Shown: piece after piece, positions 7,676 to 16,858 of the stretch | Numbering within the stretch: position 1 is the first letter of the stretch | Layout: each line of letters opens with the position of its first letter | Assembly (NCBI RefSeq): GCF_000621705.1 | Contig: NZ_JHXO01000006.1 | Span: 124,001-188,000 of the forward strand | From: Prolixibacter bellariivorans ATCC BAA-1284 | GTDB lineage: Bacteria; Bacteroidota; Bacteroidia; Bacteroidales; Prolixibacteraceae | Direction of reading: 5' to 3' | Length of the DNA stretch: 64,000 bases | Program-made: the position numbers and the translations under genes | The notes under the pieces: model-generated | Databases searched by the model: none | What the model saw: only the letters and a program-made list of their open reading frames with translations | Told to the model about the DNA's origin: nothing

Positions 7676-8587
7676 ATGTTCAATAAAATGATAGCAGGAA
7701 TCCTGCCTTATATGCCCAAAAAACTGGTCTGGATTTTCTCCAAACGTTACATTGCTGGTGAAAATATTGAAGATGCACTTTGGGAATCGAGAAAACTGAA
7801 TGCTGAACAGACCATGGTGACCGTCGATATTCTTGGAGAATACATCAAGGAATTGTCCGAAGCCACCGAGAATAAAAAGCAGTACATCGACCTGATTAGA
7901 CGATTTACCCGGGAGAAGATTGACGGAAATTTCTCGGTAAAACCGTCGATGTTTGGGTTATTGCTTGATAAAGAAAGCTGCTATCAGAATATTCGCGAAA
8001 TCGTTTCTGTTGCTGACGAATGCGATACCTTCATCCGTGTCGACATGGAAGACTCGACATGTACCGATGCGGAGATTGAAATTTTCCGTCGTTTGAAAGC
8101 AGAATTTCCTACACGCGTGGGACTGGTTGTTCAATCTTATATGCGGCGTACATTAAGTGATGTGCGTGACCTGATGGACATGCATTCGGACGAAGCTCCT
8201 TTAAATTTCCGGTTGTGTAAAGGAATTTATGTTGAGCCGGCTGAAGTGGCATTCAAAAAGTACCAGGAAGTTCGGGATCACTACCTGGAAGATCTGGAAT
8301 ACATGTTGCAAAATGGGATCTACGTTGGTATTGCAACACACGATAGATACCTGGTCGATAAGTCATTTGAGTTGTTGGAGAAATACAATACACCGAAAGA
8401 TAAGTATGAGTTTCAGATGTTGTACGGTGTAACTCCCGATTTACGAAGTCGCATTAAAAGTGCAGGCCATCGTATGCGTGTTTACGTACCTTACGGAGTG
8501 CAATGGTTTGGCTATTCAACTCGTCGTCTGAAAGAAAATCCGAATATGACCTGGTTGATTATAAAGGCTCTTTTTGTCAGAGGTTGA
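7676..8587 (+). CDS. Proline dehydrogenase (PutB type)
   Basis: The 303-residue flavoenzyme oxidises proline to pyrroline-5-carboxylate. Its length matches the short monofunctional PutB type. The TIM-barrel motifs are present: RVDMEDS, FRLCKGIYVEP, IATHD, FQMLYGV and VPYGVQWFGYSTRRLKENP, the last holding the Arg pair that binds the proline carboxylate. The family's usual Glu in EMLYGV is Gln here. FAD is the expected cofactor. The next enzyme of the pathway, P5C dehydrogenase, is encoded 52 kb away in the same window (60971-62608), so this is not a put operon. It is a single gene closed by a hairpin terminator. Confidence 0.92.
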   Translation: MFNKMIAGILPYMPKKLVWIFSKRYIAGENIEDALWESRKLNAEQTMVTVDILGEYIKELSEATENKKQYIDLIRRFTREKIDGNFSVKPSMFGLLLDKESCYQNIREIVSVADECDTFIRVDMEDSTCTDAEIEIFRRLKAEFPTRVGLVVQSYMRRTLSDVRDLMDMHSDEAPLNFRLCKGIYVEPAEVAFKKYQEVRDHYLEDLEYMLQNGIYVGIATHDRYLVDKSFELLEKYNTPKDKYEFQMLYGVTPDLRSRIKSAGHRMRVYVPYGVQWFGYSTRRLKENPNMTWLIIKALFVRG

Positions 8588-8610
8588 TAAAATAGGCTTT
8601 CCAAAAACAG

Positions 8611-8648
8611 AAAACCGCCCGATATCCGATATCCAGGCGGTTTTTTTT
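8611..8648. terminator. terminator after proline dehydrogenase
   Basis: Stem 8611-8619 pairs with 8636-8644, followed by a T-run to 8648. A GATATC repeat lies in the loop. It sits between converging genes and probably serves both. Confidence 0.85.
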
Positions 8649-8671
8649 ATGTCTTTAAAACCTGTAATCGA

Positions 8672-9451
8672 TTAATTCGGGTTTACCTCTTTCTGTTTTT
8701 CCTTTTTCCTCTCATCATACTTCTTCCATTTTTTCGCGAGGTACGCCTGATATCTGCCGACAACAACATCTTGCTCATTCGAAGAAATTATCTGTTTCTT
8801 CAATTTTCCCTTGTGAAGAATTGGTTTGCCGTACAGGAAGTTCAACGGGCCAAGCGCGCTGGTTGAGATTGACAAGCTATTCCCGGGATTTACCTTCATC
8901 CCCTTATATTCTGCTTCCATCTGATACTTTCGCATCGTATTGCGGGCATTCATATCGGCATCATATGTTTTGGGCGCTTGTGTTAATCCCTGAACGGTAC
9001 CCATATCGACATTTTGTTGTGCGTTCTGAAGCATTCTCTCATCTACGGGCAGTTGCTTCATTTCGCTCATCAGGTTGTAATTTCGCGGGAAGATCACCAC
9101 CTCTTTTATCTGTACCGTATCAGGTGACATAAAAACCCCCATCAGGTATTCCGAAGCGGAAAGCGTGTCCGGAACCACCATATCTACTTCCTTGTAACCT
9201 ACATACCTTGCGGTGATGGTATCGCCTGGCGCCCCCCAGAAAGAAAATTTCCCGTTGGCATCGGTGGTCGCTCCATGCCGGTGATTGATCAGAAAGACCG
9301 TTTCCGGGAGAGGTTTCATCTCTTTTCGGTCAAAAACAACACCTGTAACAAATATCGGCTGTTTTCCATCTGTTTTATTTTCCTGTGCCACTCCGGTCAA
9401 ATGAGTGCCAACCAATATCAGAATCGTGAGAATAATTGATTTCTTTTTCAT
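8672..9451 (-). CDS. Exported protein with CarboxypepD_reg-like domain
   Basis: The 259-residue protein has a signal peptide (cleavage expected after GVAQ, near residue 23). It is followed by a carboxypeptidase-regulatory-like beta-sandwich of the kind at the N-terminus of SusC-type receptors (TGVVFDRKEMKPLPETVF, TDANGKFSFWGAPGDTI, YVGYKE). The C-terminal half has a basic, Lys-rich end and matches nothing I recognise. It probably sits in the periplasm or on the outer membrane. There is no receptor gene beside it, so this is an orphan domain protein. Function unknown. Confidence 0.75.
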   Translation of the reverse strand: MKKKSIILTILILVGTHLTGVAQENKTDGKQPIFVTGVVFDRKEMKPLPETVFLINHRHGATTDANGKFSFWGAPGDTITARYVGYKEVDMVVPDTLSASEYLMGVFMSPDTVQIKEVVIFPRNYNLMSEMKQLPVDERMLQNAQQNVDMGTVQGLTQAPKTYDADMNARNTMRKYQMEAEYKGMKVNPGNSLSISTSALGPLNFLYGKPILHKGKLKKQIISSNEQDVVVGRYQAYLAKKWKKYDERKKEKQKEVNPN

Positions 9452-9690
9452 GACTGAAGGTTTTTAGTAGGAAATTGAGGTTAAATCATGGGTAAGTTAT
9501 GTATTAAGAACGACCGAATCAAACAGTTTGTTTACATAAGTTATCCAGACATCCAGTTTTTAACATTTCTTATCTATTCATTATAAATGAAGGGCTTTCA
9601 GCGTGACACTAACACTTGTTTTCTGATTTATGTTGTAAAAAATGTTTTTAACGATGCTTTTGAAAAGAAATTTGATCTAATTTAGCAGAA

Positions 9691-9708
9691 CACAACAGAA
9701 CAGAACGG
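9691..9708 (+). promoter_or_regulatory. candidate xyl operator, copy 1
   Basis: An 18-bp purine-rich motif, CAYAACAGARCAGAAYRG in consensus form, lies 20 bp before the regulator's ATG. A 14/18 match lies before xylB at 10730-10747. It is not palindromic. Its role as a binding site of the neighbouring GntR regulator is inferred from position alone. Confidence 0.35.
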
Positions 9709-9728
9709 AAGTTGTGAAATCTCAACCT

Positions 9729-10724
9729 ATGAATGAATTTTCGTTTACGCCCAATCCGGATTCAACGGTGCTGAAATTTCAGCAGTTGGTAGATGCCGTG
9801 ATAGATGCAATTAATCGCAAAGCATTAAAGGAGGGAGATTCCCTGCCGTCGGTGAACCAGTTGATTAAGGAGTCGTCAATGTCGCGGGATACTGTGTTTA
9901 AAGCGTATGCTGAGCTGAAGAAACGAGGGATTGTAGAATCCATTCCCAATAAGGGATATTTTGTTGCCAGCAAACAGCAGCGCGTTTTTCTCTTCCTCGA
10001 TACGTTTAAAGCCTACAAAGAGGTTCTGTATTCATCCTTCAAAGAGTCGCTGTCGGAAGATGTCGTGGTGGATGTGAATTTTCATCACTACAATATCAAT
10101 GTTTTTGAGAGTATTATTCAGAACAGTGTGGGTAAGTATAATACCTACATTGTCATGAATTTCGACCATCCTGAGGTATCCCGAATAATAAAGAAAATTC
10201 CGGCCGACCGGTTATTGGTTATCGACTGGAAAATTAATGCTGGTCCGGAGCACTCACGCGTTTACCAGGATTTTGGAGCTTCGGTAACCAGCTGTTTGGA
10301 GGAAGGACAACATCTCTTGCAGAAGTATGATGAAGTAGTCTGCATCTATCCGGAATATACTTTTCACCCATACGATTCAGTTGAGGCTGTTGAACAGTTT
10401 TGTCTTGAAAAAGGACAGGCATTTTCGGTCGTTAAGGATGTGAAGAAACTGGAAATGACTTTAGGTAAAGCTTATCTGGTGTTTGAAGATATTGACCTGG
10501 GGAGTCTGCTAAAACAGGTTCGAAGTAAGAAGTTTCGGGTGGGAAGCGATGTTGGAATCTTATCCTATAACGATACCCCAATGAAAGAGTTTGTGATGGG
10601 GGGGATTACGGTCATTTCCACCGATTTTGTGAAAATGGGTGAAGCCGCGGCCGGTTTTGTTACCGGAGATGAAAAGCTCGATCAAGTGATTCCAACCAGC
10701 CTGACCGTACGTGAGTCATTATAA
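9729..10724 (+). CDS. GntR-family regulator of the xylose cluster
   Basis: The protein has 331 residues from ATG 9729 (GTG 9714 would add five). The N-terminal winged helix-turn-helix shows the GntR pattern: GDSLPSVNQLIKESSMSRDTVFKAYAELKKRGIVESIPNKGYFV. The remainder resembles a LacI/periplasmic-binding sugar-sensor domain, ending VGILSYNDTPMKEFVMGGITVISTDFVKMGE. The gene lies directly upstream of and codirectional with xylulokinase, xylose isomerase and the xylose symporter, so it most likely controls xylose use with xylose as ligand. A shared motif lies before this gene and before xylB. The name XylR would be by function only; it is not an AraC-type XylR. Confidence 0.87.
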   Translation: MNEFSFTPNPDSTVLKFQQLVDAVIDAINRKALKEGDSLPSVNQLIKESSMSRDTVFKAYAELKKRGIVESIPNKGYFVASKQQRVFLFLDTFKAYKEVLYSSFKESLSEDVVVDVNFHHYNINVFESIIQNSVGKYNTYIVMNFDHPEVSRIIKKIPADRLLVIDWKINAGPEHSRVYQDFGASVTSCLEEGQHLLQKYDEVVCIYPEYTFHPYDSVEAVEQFCLEKGQAFSVVKDVKKLEMTLGKAYLVFEDIDLGSLLKQVRSKKFRVGSDVGILSYNDTPMKEFVMGGITVISTDFVKMGEAAAGFVTGDEKLDQVIPTSLTVRESL

Positions 10725-10729
10725 AAATA

Positions 10730-10747
10730 CATAACAGAGCAGAATAG
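10730..10747 (+). promoter_or_regulatory. candidate xyl operator, copy 2
   Basis: It matches the motif at 9691-9708 at 14 of 18 positions and lies 32 bp before the xylB start. Shared position relative to two co-regulated genes is the only support. Confidence 0.35.
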
Positions 10748-10779
10748 TACTGATAAACCAAGAAAACAATTCATAACAC

Positions 10780-12264
10780 ATGTATTTACTGGGATTTGAT
10801 GTGGGAAGCTCGTCCGTAAAAGCTTCCGTTTTGAATGGCGAAACCGGCGAAATAGTCAGTTCGGCCTTCTATCCAAAAAAAGAGATGACTATTACCGCGA
10901 AACAAGCTGGTTGGGCCGAACAGGAACCTTCGGGCTGGTGGGAAAATCTGAAACTGGCTACACAAGAGGCAATGCGAGGTGGCAATGTTTCCGCCGAAGC
11001 GATAGGCGCTATAGGTATTTCCTACCAGATGCACGGTTTGGTGCTGGTCGATAAGCATCAGGAGGTATTGCGTCCTTCTATTATCTGGTGTGACAGCCGG
11101 GCTTCTGAAATTGGTCAGAACGCTTTTGAAACGCTCGGCGAAGAACGCTGCCTGGCTGACCTGCTCAACTCTCCGGGAAATTTCACCGCAGCCAAGCTGA
11201 AATGGGTCAAGGATAATGAACCGGAGCTGTTCAAACGCATCGATAAATTCATGTTACCTGGTGATTACATTGCCATGAAGATGACCGGAGAAGTCAGAAC
11301 AACGATTTCCGGATTGTCGGAAGGAATTTTCTGGAATTTCCGTGAAAACGGTCTTTCGGAAATGCTGATGAAGGAGTTTGGGTTTGAAGATAACCTGGCG
11401 GCTGAATTGGTCCCAACTTTTGGCATTCAGGGACTGGTAACCGATAAAGCAGCGAAAGAACTCGGGATCAAATCCGGTATTCCGGTAGCATATCGAGCCG
11501 GCGATCAGCCAAACAATGCGCTTTCATTGAATGTGTTGCAGCCGGGAGAAATTGCCACGACAGCCGGAACATCGGGTGTTGTTTATGGTGTGAGTGATAC
11601 GGTAAAATACGATCCGCTTTCCCGTGTCAACACCTTCGCGCATGTGAATCATTCGGAGGAAGCAAATCGGTTGGGTGTACTGCTTTGCATTAATGGTACA
11701 GGTATTCTCAACTCATGGTTGAATCGCCATGTGGGGAATGAAACCTTATCGTACCCTGAAATGAATGCGCTGGCCGCACAGGTTCCGGTTGGTTCTGACG
11801 GTGTTTCTGTACTTCCTTTTGGAAACGGTGCTGAGCGTGTCCTGGCAAACAAGGAAGTCGGAGCGCAAATCAGTGGCCTCAATTTTAATATCCACAACCG
11901 CAAACATTTGTTCCGCGCAGCACAGGAAGGTATTGTTTTCTCCTTCCGGTACGGGATGGATATTATGAAGGAAATGGGCATCGATGCCAAAGTGATTCGC
12001 GCCGGTAAAGCGAACATGTTCCTCAGTCCGGTCTTCCGTGAAACACTGGCCAATATCTCAGGAGCTACCATCGAATTGTATAATACTGACGGTTCGGTTG
12101 GAGCAGCACGTGGAGCCGGTATTGGAGCCGGTTATTATTCCGGTTTCGAAGAAGCTTTTAGCGGATTAAAAAGACTGGAAGTTGTAGAACCGGACAGCAA
12201 CAAAAAAGAAGCGACAGAAGAGGCTTACAAAAAGTGGCTGGATGTATTAAATCGATTTATATAA
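10780..12264 (+). CDS. xylB: Xylulokinase
   Basis: The 494-residue FGGY-family kinase phosphorylates D-xylulose with ATP to xylulose-5-phosphate, feeding the pentose phosphate pathway. Visible motifs are the phosphate-1 loop LGFDVGSSSVKASVL at residue 3, the substrate-binding MHGLVL, the WCDSRA stretch, GDYIAMKMTGE, the ATP-site TTAGTSGVVYG, and the C-terminal VIRAGKANMFLSPVFRETLANISG. Length is typical. It sits between the regulator and xylose isomerase, with 42 bp to xylA, so the two are probably cotranscribed. Confidence 0.95.
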   Translation: MYLLGFDVGSSSVKASVLNGETGEIVSSAFYPKKEMTITAKQAGWAEQEPSGWWENLKLATQEAMRGGNVSAEAIGAIGISYQMHGLVLVDKHQEVLRPSIIWCDSRASEIGQNAFETLGEERCLADLLNSPGNFTAAKLKWVKDNEPELFKRIDKFMLPGDYIAMKMTGEVRTTISGLSEGIFWNFRENGLSEMLMKEFGFEDNLAAELVPTFGIQGLVTDKAAKELGIKSGIPVAYRAGDQPNNALSLNVLQPGEIATTAGTSGVVYGVSDTVKYDPLSRVNTFAHVNHSEEANRLGVLLCINGTGILNSWLNRHVGNETLSYPEMNALAAQVPVGSDGVSVLPFGNGAERVLANKEVGAQISGLNFNIHNRKHLFRAAQEGIVFSFRYGMDIMKEMGIDAKVIRAGKANMFLSPVFRETLANISGATIELYNTDGSVGAARGAGIGAGYYSGFEEAFSGLKRLEVVEPDSNKKEATEEAYKKWLDVLNRFI

Positions 12265-12306
12265 GATAGTTAATATGAACGTTTACAGACCTTTAATCAA
12301 ATAATC

Positions 12307-13632
12307 ATGGAAATTTTAAAAGGAAAGAAAGCTTATTTTCCCGAAATCGGGCAGGTTAAATTCGAAGGACCGGATTCACGCAATCCGCTGGCATTTAAAT
12401 GGTACGATGAAAATCGCGTCGTAGCCGGAAAAACATTGAAAGAGCACTTGCGTTTTGCAGTTGCATATTGGCATACCTTCTGTGGTGAAGGTGGAGATCC
12501 ATTCGGCCCAGGTACGAAAGTATTCCCCTGGGCAACAGCTGTCAATCCAATGGATGTGGCTCGTGAAAAACTGGATGCAGCATTTGAGTTCATCACCAAA
12601 ATAAACGCACCGTTCTACTGTTTTCACGATACCGATTTGGTCGGTGACGGTTCTGTTTTCGAAATTGAAAAGCGGATGGCACAATTGCTTCCGGAAATGA
12701 AAGCGAAGCAAGAAGCTTCGGGTGTCAAACTACTGTGGGGAACGGCCAATGTTTTTAGCAACCCACGCTATATGAATGGTGCTGCCACCAACCCTGATTT
12801 CAACGTATTGACGAATGTGGCAACACAGATCAAGAACGCCATCGATGCGACCATCGAACTGGGTGGAACCAACTACGTATTCTGGGGCGGGCGCGAAGGC
12901 TATATGAGTCTGCACAATACAGATACCCGCAGAGAACTGGAGCATCTGGGACAATTCCTGACCATAGCTCGTGACTACGCCCGCAAGCAAGGCTTTAAAG
13001 GCACTTTCCTCATCGAGCCGAAGCCGATGGAGCCAACCAAGCATCAGTACGATTACGACTCGCAGACCGTTATTGGATTCCTTCGTCAGCACAATCTTGA
13101 CAAGGACTTCAAACTGAACATCGAAGTGAACCACGCCACCCTGGCCGGTCATTCATTTGCACACGAACTGCGTATGGCAACTGATGCGAAATTGTTGGGC
13201 TCTATTGATGCTAACAAGGGTGACAATCAAAATGGCTGGGATACCGATGAGTTCCCAACCAATATTTACGAAGTTACCGAAGCCATGATGGAAATTATTC
13301 AGGCAGGCGGATTTACCGATGGCGGTATCAACTTCGATGCGAAACTGCGTCGTAATTCTACCGACCTGGAAGATATCTTTATCGCTCACGTATCCGGAAT
13401 GGACACTTTCGCTCGTGGTCTGATTATCGCAGACAAAGTATTGAATGAAAGTGATTACCTGGAACGTCGCAAGAAGCGCTACGCGTCATTCGATTCTGGC
13501 AAGGGAGCTGAATTCGAAGCCGGTAAACTGACACTCGAGCAGCTGCGTGAAGTGGCTAATGAAGTTGGCGAGCCAAAGCAAATCAGTGGCAAGCAAGAGC
13601 TGCTGGAGCAAATGATCAACTGGTACATTTAA
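12307..13632 (+). CDS. xylA: Xylose isomerase
   Basis: The 441-residue TIM-barrel metalloenzyme converts D-xylose to D-xylulose. Class II features are clear: the long N-terminus ([13 protein letters not shown]), the catalytic His in FCFHDTD-like [17 protein letters not shown], the metal ligands in [32 protein letters not shown], and [19 protein letters not shown]. It is close to Bacteroidetes and fungal-type class II isomerases in length. It follows xylB by 42 bp. A long inverted repeat lies just downstream, before the symporter gene, and may set relative message levels. Confidence 0.97.
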   Translation: MEILKGKKAYFPEIGQVKFEGPDSRNPLAFKWYDENRVVAGKTLKEHLRFAVAYWHTFCGEGGDPFGPGTKVFPWATAVNPMDVAREKLDAAFEFITKINAPFYCFHDTDLVGDGSVFEIEKRMAQLLPEMKAKQEASGVKLLWGTANVFSNPRYMNGAATNPDFNVLTNVATQIKNAIDATIELGGTNYVFWGGREGYMSLHNTDTRRELEHLGQFLTIARDYARKQGFKGTFLIEPKPMEPTKHQYDYDSQTVIGFLRQHNLDKDFKLNIEVNHATLAGHSFAHELRMATDAKLLGSIDANKGDNQNGWDTDEFPTNIYEVTEAMMEIIQAGGFTDGGINFDAKLRRNSTDLEDIFIAHVSGMDTFARGLIIADKVLNESDYLERRKKRYASFDSGKGAEFEAGKLTLEQLREVANEVGEPKQISGKQELLEQMINWYI

Positions 13633-13654
13633 TCAGCATACAATTTGGACTGTT

Positions 13655-13733
13655 CCTGTTTCCAATTATTGAGATTCTCTTCTTCCTTTTCACGACAGGA
13701 GGAAAGGAATGAAGGGATCTCAATGGAAACAGG
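13655..13733 (+). repeat. long imperfect inverted repeat between xylA and xylE
   Basis: The arms at 13655-13692 and about 13698-13733 fold into one long hairpin. The outermost 10 bp are perfect (13655-13664 with 13724-13733), then after a 4-nt bulge comes a 7-bp TTGAGAT/ATCTCAA block, then a purine/pyrimidine-rich inner stem (CTTC.TTCCTTT with AAAGGAATGAAG). There is no T-run after it, so it is not a standard terminator. It lies 23 bp after the xylA stop and 135 bp before xylE, in a 236-bp gap with no credible gene. Confidence 0.75.
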
Positions 13734-13868
13734 TTACAAGCCCTGGAAATACTGCCAACACCTTCTGTGTAAACGATATGTTAGGTTTGATAGAGAGAAA
13801 GGTGCCAACCGCCGGAAGCTCTGGTAGCCGAGACATTATAGAGAATCTAAACCAATAATATTCAACGT

Positions 13869-15476
13869 ATGAAAAGTAATAATGGAAGTGCAAGGTATAT
13901 TTTTGCACTCACCCTGGTTGCAACACTTGGAGGACTGCTATTCGGATACGATACAGCGGTTATTTCAGGAGCAACCGGAGCATTGAAGAACTTTTTTATC
14001 GCTCCCCTTTATTCTAACCCGGCTCTTTCTGCACAGGTTATCCTGGAATATAAATTCATTGTTTCACTGTGTCTGGTCATCGTCGCAGTGTTACTGGGAA
14101 GTTTTCTCGTGAAACTCTATGGAAGTAAAAAAGGGGGAATTTATATGGCCTTACTGGCCATTGTAGCTATTCTTGTTTGGTACTTCCGTTTTTGGGCACA
14201 GCCGAATGAATTAACAGAAGGAATGGCCAATGCCATCAATGGTTTTACCATTTCCAGTGCATTGGTGGGGTGTATCATAGGAGGTTCACTGGGCGGCTAT
14301 ATCAGTCAAACGCTTGGACGGCGGAATGGAATGATGCTGGCTGCTTTTTTGTTTACACTTTCAGCTATCGGTTCGGCGATTCCGGATAAAATGAATTTCA
14401 TGGGTTTTGAGCTGGTCAGTTCGTTTATCTTCTACCGCGTAGTGGGCGGTATTGGTGTTGGTTTGGCATCGATGATTGTACCGATGTACATTGCTGAGAT
14501 TGCTCCGGCTGGTATTCGCGGAAAGTTAGTGTCGTGGAACCAGTTTGCCATCATTTTCGGTATGCTGGTGGTTTATTTTGTGAACTATGCCATCGCCCGG
14601 CAAGGCAGCGATTCGTGGTTGAATAATATGGGATGGCGTTGGATGTTTGCTTCCGAAACCATTCCGGCAAGTTTGTTCTTTTTCCTTTTGTTTATTGTTC
14701 CTGAATCTCCCCGTTATCTGGTGATGACAGATAAAGATGATAAAGCCGAAAAAGTACTAAATCGGCTGGTGGGAGAGAGCCGGGCTCTTTCCGTTCTGGA
14801 AGAAATTAAGGAGACGCTTGTCGAGAGGAAAGCTCCGTGGTTGTCATTTGGTGGCCTGGTGATTATTATAGGTATTTTCATTTCGATTTTCCAGCAGTTT
14901 GTTGGCATCAATGTCGTTCTTTATTACGCTCCCGAGATTTTTCGAACCATGGGCTCGGGAACCGATACTTCGTTGTTGCAAACCATTATTGTTGGAGCAG
15001 TGAATCTTACTTTTACGGTAGTGGCAATCTTAACAGTTGATAAATTGGGCCGCAAACCGTTGATGATTATCGGTGCTGTTGGCATGGCCTTCTCGATGAT
15101 TGCATTGGGATTGATGTTCTATATTGATAATGTTGGAATGGGGGCATTGTTCTTCATGTTGCTCTACACAGCATCATTCGCCGTTTCCTGGGGACCTGTT
15201 GCCTGGGTGATGCTTTCGGAGATTTTCCCGAATTCCATTCGTGGAGCAATGTCTATCGCAGTAGCGGCACAATGGGTCGCAAATCTGATTGTTTCCTGGA
15301 CTTTCCCAATTATGAACGACTCGACAGCTTTGACTAATACTTTTCACCATGGCTTTGCCTACTGGATTTACGGAATCATGGGAATTTTGGCAGCTGTGTT
15401 TATGTGGAAAGTAGTTCCGGAAACCAAAGGAAGAACACTGGAAGAGATGGAAGGATTGTGGAGAAAGAAAGCTTAA
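13869..15476 (+). CDS. xylE: D-xylose/H+ symporter (MFS sugar porter)
   Basis: The 535-residue protein aligns by eye with E. coli XylE: ATLGGLLFGYDTAVISG, YRVVGGIGVGLASM, PESPRYLV, SIFQQFVGINVVLYYAPE, SWGPVAWVMLSEIFPN and VPETKGRTLEEME are all present. It should import D-xylose with H+ across the inner membrane. It is about 45 residues longer than E. coli XylE because of an insert at about residues 55-115 holding two extra hydrophobic segments between TM1 and TM2 (see findings). The rest is collinear. It is the last gene of the xylose cluster, ending in a strong terminator. Confidence 0.92.
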   Translation: MKSNNGSARYIFALTLVATLGGLLFGYDTAVISGATGALKNFFIAPLYSNPALSAQVILEYKFIVSLCLVIVAVLLGSFLVKLYGSKKGGIYMALLAIVAILVWYFRFWAQPNELTEGMANAINGFTISSALVGCIIGGSLGGYISQTLGRRNGMMLAAFLFTLSAIGSAIPDKMNFMGFELVSSFIFYRVVGGIGVGLASMIVPMYIAEIAPAGIRGKLVSWNQFAIIFGMLVVYFVNYAIARQGSDSWLNNMGWRWMFASETIPASLFFFLLFIVPESPRYLVMTDKDDKAEKVLNRLVGESRALSVLEEIKETLVERKAPWLSFGGLVIIIGIFISIFQQFVGINVVLYYAPEIFRTMGSGTDTSLLQTIIVGAVNLTFTVVAILTVDKLGRKPLMIIGAVGMAFSMIALGLMFYIDNVGMGALFFMLLYTASFAVSWGPVAWVMLSEIFPNSIRGAMSIAVAAQWVANLIVSWTFPIMNDSTALTNTFHHGFAYWIYGIMGILAAVFMWKVVPETKGRTLEEMEGLWRKKA

Positions 15477-15513
15477 TTTTCTTTATACTTAGTAGAATAT
15501 AGAATGAAAAATG

Positions 15514-15552
15514 AAACCCCGGATTACGTAGGTGATGTAATCCGGGGTTTTT
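15514..15552. terminator. terminator of the xylose cluster
   Basis: A perfect 14-bp stem (15514-15527 with 15537-15550) with a 9-nt loop is followed by T residues. It lies between the convergent xylE and FadL-type genes. Confidence 0.88.
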
Positions 15553-15595
15553 GTGCGGTGTCTAATCCGCGTTTGTTACTGTAGTTAAGTAGGCA

Positions 15596-16858
15596 TTAAA
15601 AGGTAAAACCAATTTCGAAATAGAGTTGATTCATCTCTATATCGATTGTTTGCTGACCCGGAATTTCCATTGGATTCGGACCAGAAACTTTATTGTTCAT
15701 AGCATAATTGAAGGCGAAATTCAATGCATTGCCTTTTTCATTGAGCTTTTTAGAAAAACCAAGGGCAATGTGGCTTTCGTTAACAGCCGGGGCCAGAATG
15801 TTGAACATCACTTCGCTGGCAGGAATTGGTTGTTTTCCGTATGAATAACCTGCACGCAATGTCCATGTATCGATACCGGTATAGTTGAAACCAATTTTGT
15901 AGATGGTCATGTCTTTCCATCCGAAACCGGCACCATTATCAGCACCTAGAGGATTCATTCCGGTAGCGGTCATCATCGGGTTGGAAACCGATTTCGAACT
16001 GGTATAGTTGATTTGCTTCACATCGGCCAATACGGTAAAATCGCTGGAAATATGGTACGCAATACCAACGCTCCAGTTGGAAGGAATTTCGAATTTTCCC
16101 TGCTCCGCGAAAAGACCAGCATAGTCTTTGAATGCACCCATATAGATTTTTGACTGATACTTGGCACCCAGCCAGAATCCATTAAAGAGTTCACCCATGT
16201 AACCAACCTTGAAACCAATGCCGGCTGAATAATCTGTTCCATTTCCACTAAGCTTGCTAGCATCGGATGACATCTGACCAAAAGAAGCCAAACCTTTTGC
16301 CTCGAATGATTGCGCTCCCAGCAGGGCAGAAATACCCAAACTGTGTTTTTCTCCCAGCTTAAATGAATAAGCCAGATCCACATACATCTGCATCAGGTTA
16401 ACGCCTGTATGATCGGCTGATTGATCGTAGAATGTTTGCGTCGGATAATTGGTATTCATCCCGCCGTTTCCGTAAATCGAAAGTGTTAATGCATTGTTGT
16501 CATTCAACTTCCAGTTTTTGCCAATGTTCGGCATCACAAAAAGCTTTGAATCACTTTTTACGGTTCCGGGTGTGAGCCCAAAAGTTCCTTCCATCATTGA
16601 TGGGTTTCCGGTGATGGTATATTGACGGTTTGGATTGAACAAACCAATACCAAAACTCAATTCACTTGAGTTAAATACGTTTCCAGCAGGGTTACCTCCA
16701 ATTAATGATGTTTCGTAAAATGCAGTTCCGGCGCCGGCAAAGCCGCTACTAATGGTTCCGTATCCAGAGCTAAAATAACCATCAGTGGCAAATGCCGCAG
16801 TACTGCCCAATAAAAGAGAGAGTCCTAAAGTGAGACTTTTTGATAGACGATTTTTCAT
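15596..16858 (-). CDS. OmpP1/FadL-type outer membrane transporter
   Basis: The 420-residue protein has a signal peptide (LSLLLGSTAAFA, cleavage near residue 24). It is followed by the FadL N-terminal region (GYFSSGYGTISSGFAGAGTAF and LIGGNPAGNVF, the hatch-type stretch) and alternating amphipathic strands ending YFEIGFTF, a beta-barrel C-terminal signature with terminal Phe. FadL-family porins take up hydrophobic compounds such as fatty acids or aromatics; the ligand here is unknown. A CAAACTTA box (reverse TAnnTTTG) at 16895-16902 suggests its promoter. Confidence 0.87.
   Translation of the reverse strand: MKNRLSKSLTLGLSLLLGSTAAFATDGYFSSGYGTISSGFAGAGTAFYETSLIGGNPAGNVFNSSELSFGIGLFNPNRQYTITGNPSMMEGTFGLTPGTVKSDSKLFVMPNIGKNWKLNDNNALTLSIYGNGGMNTNYPTQTFYDQSADHTGVNLMQMYVDLAYSFKLGEKHSLGISALLGAQSFEAKGLASFGQMSSDASKLSGNGTDYSAGIGFKVGYMGELFNGFWLGAKYQSKIYMGAFKDYAGLFAEQGKFEIPSNWSVGIAYHISSDFTVLADVKQINYTSSKSVSNPMMTATGMNPLGADNGAGFGWKDMTIYKIGFNYTGIDTWTLRAGYSYGKQPIPASEVMFNILAPAVNESHIALGFSKKLNEKGNALNFAFNYAMNNKVSGPNPMEIPGQQTIDIEMNQLYFEIGFTF

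Noticed and set aside
13645-13827. A 60-codon open frame between xylA and xylE
   Set aside because: It is generated by the long inverted repeat, has no recognisable composition and no start context; treated as non-coding.
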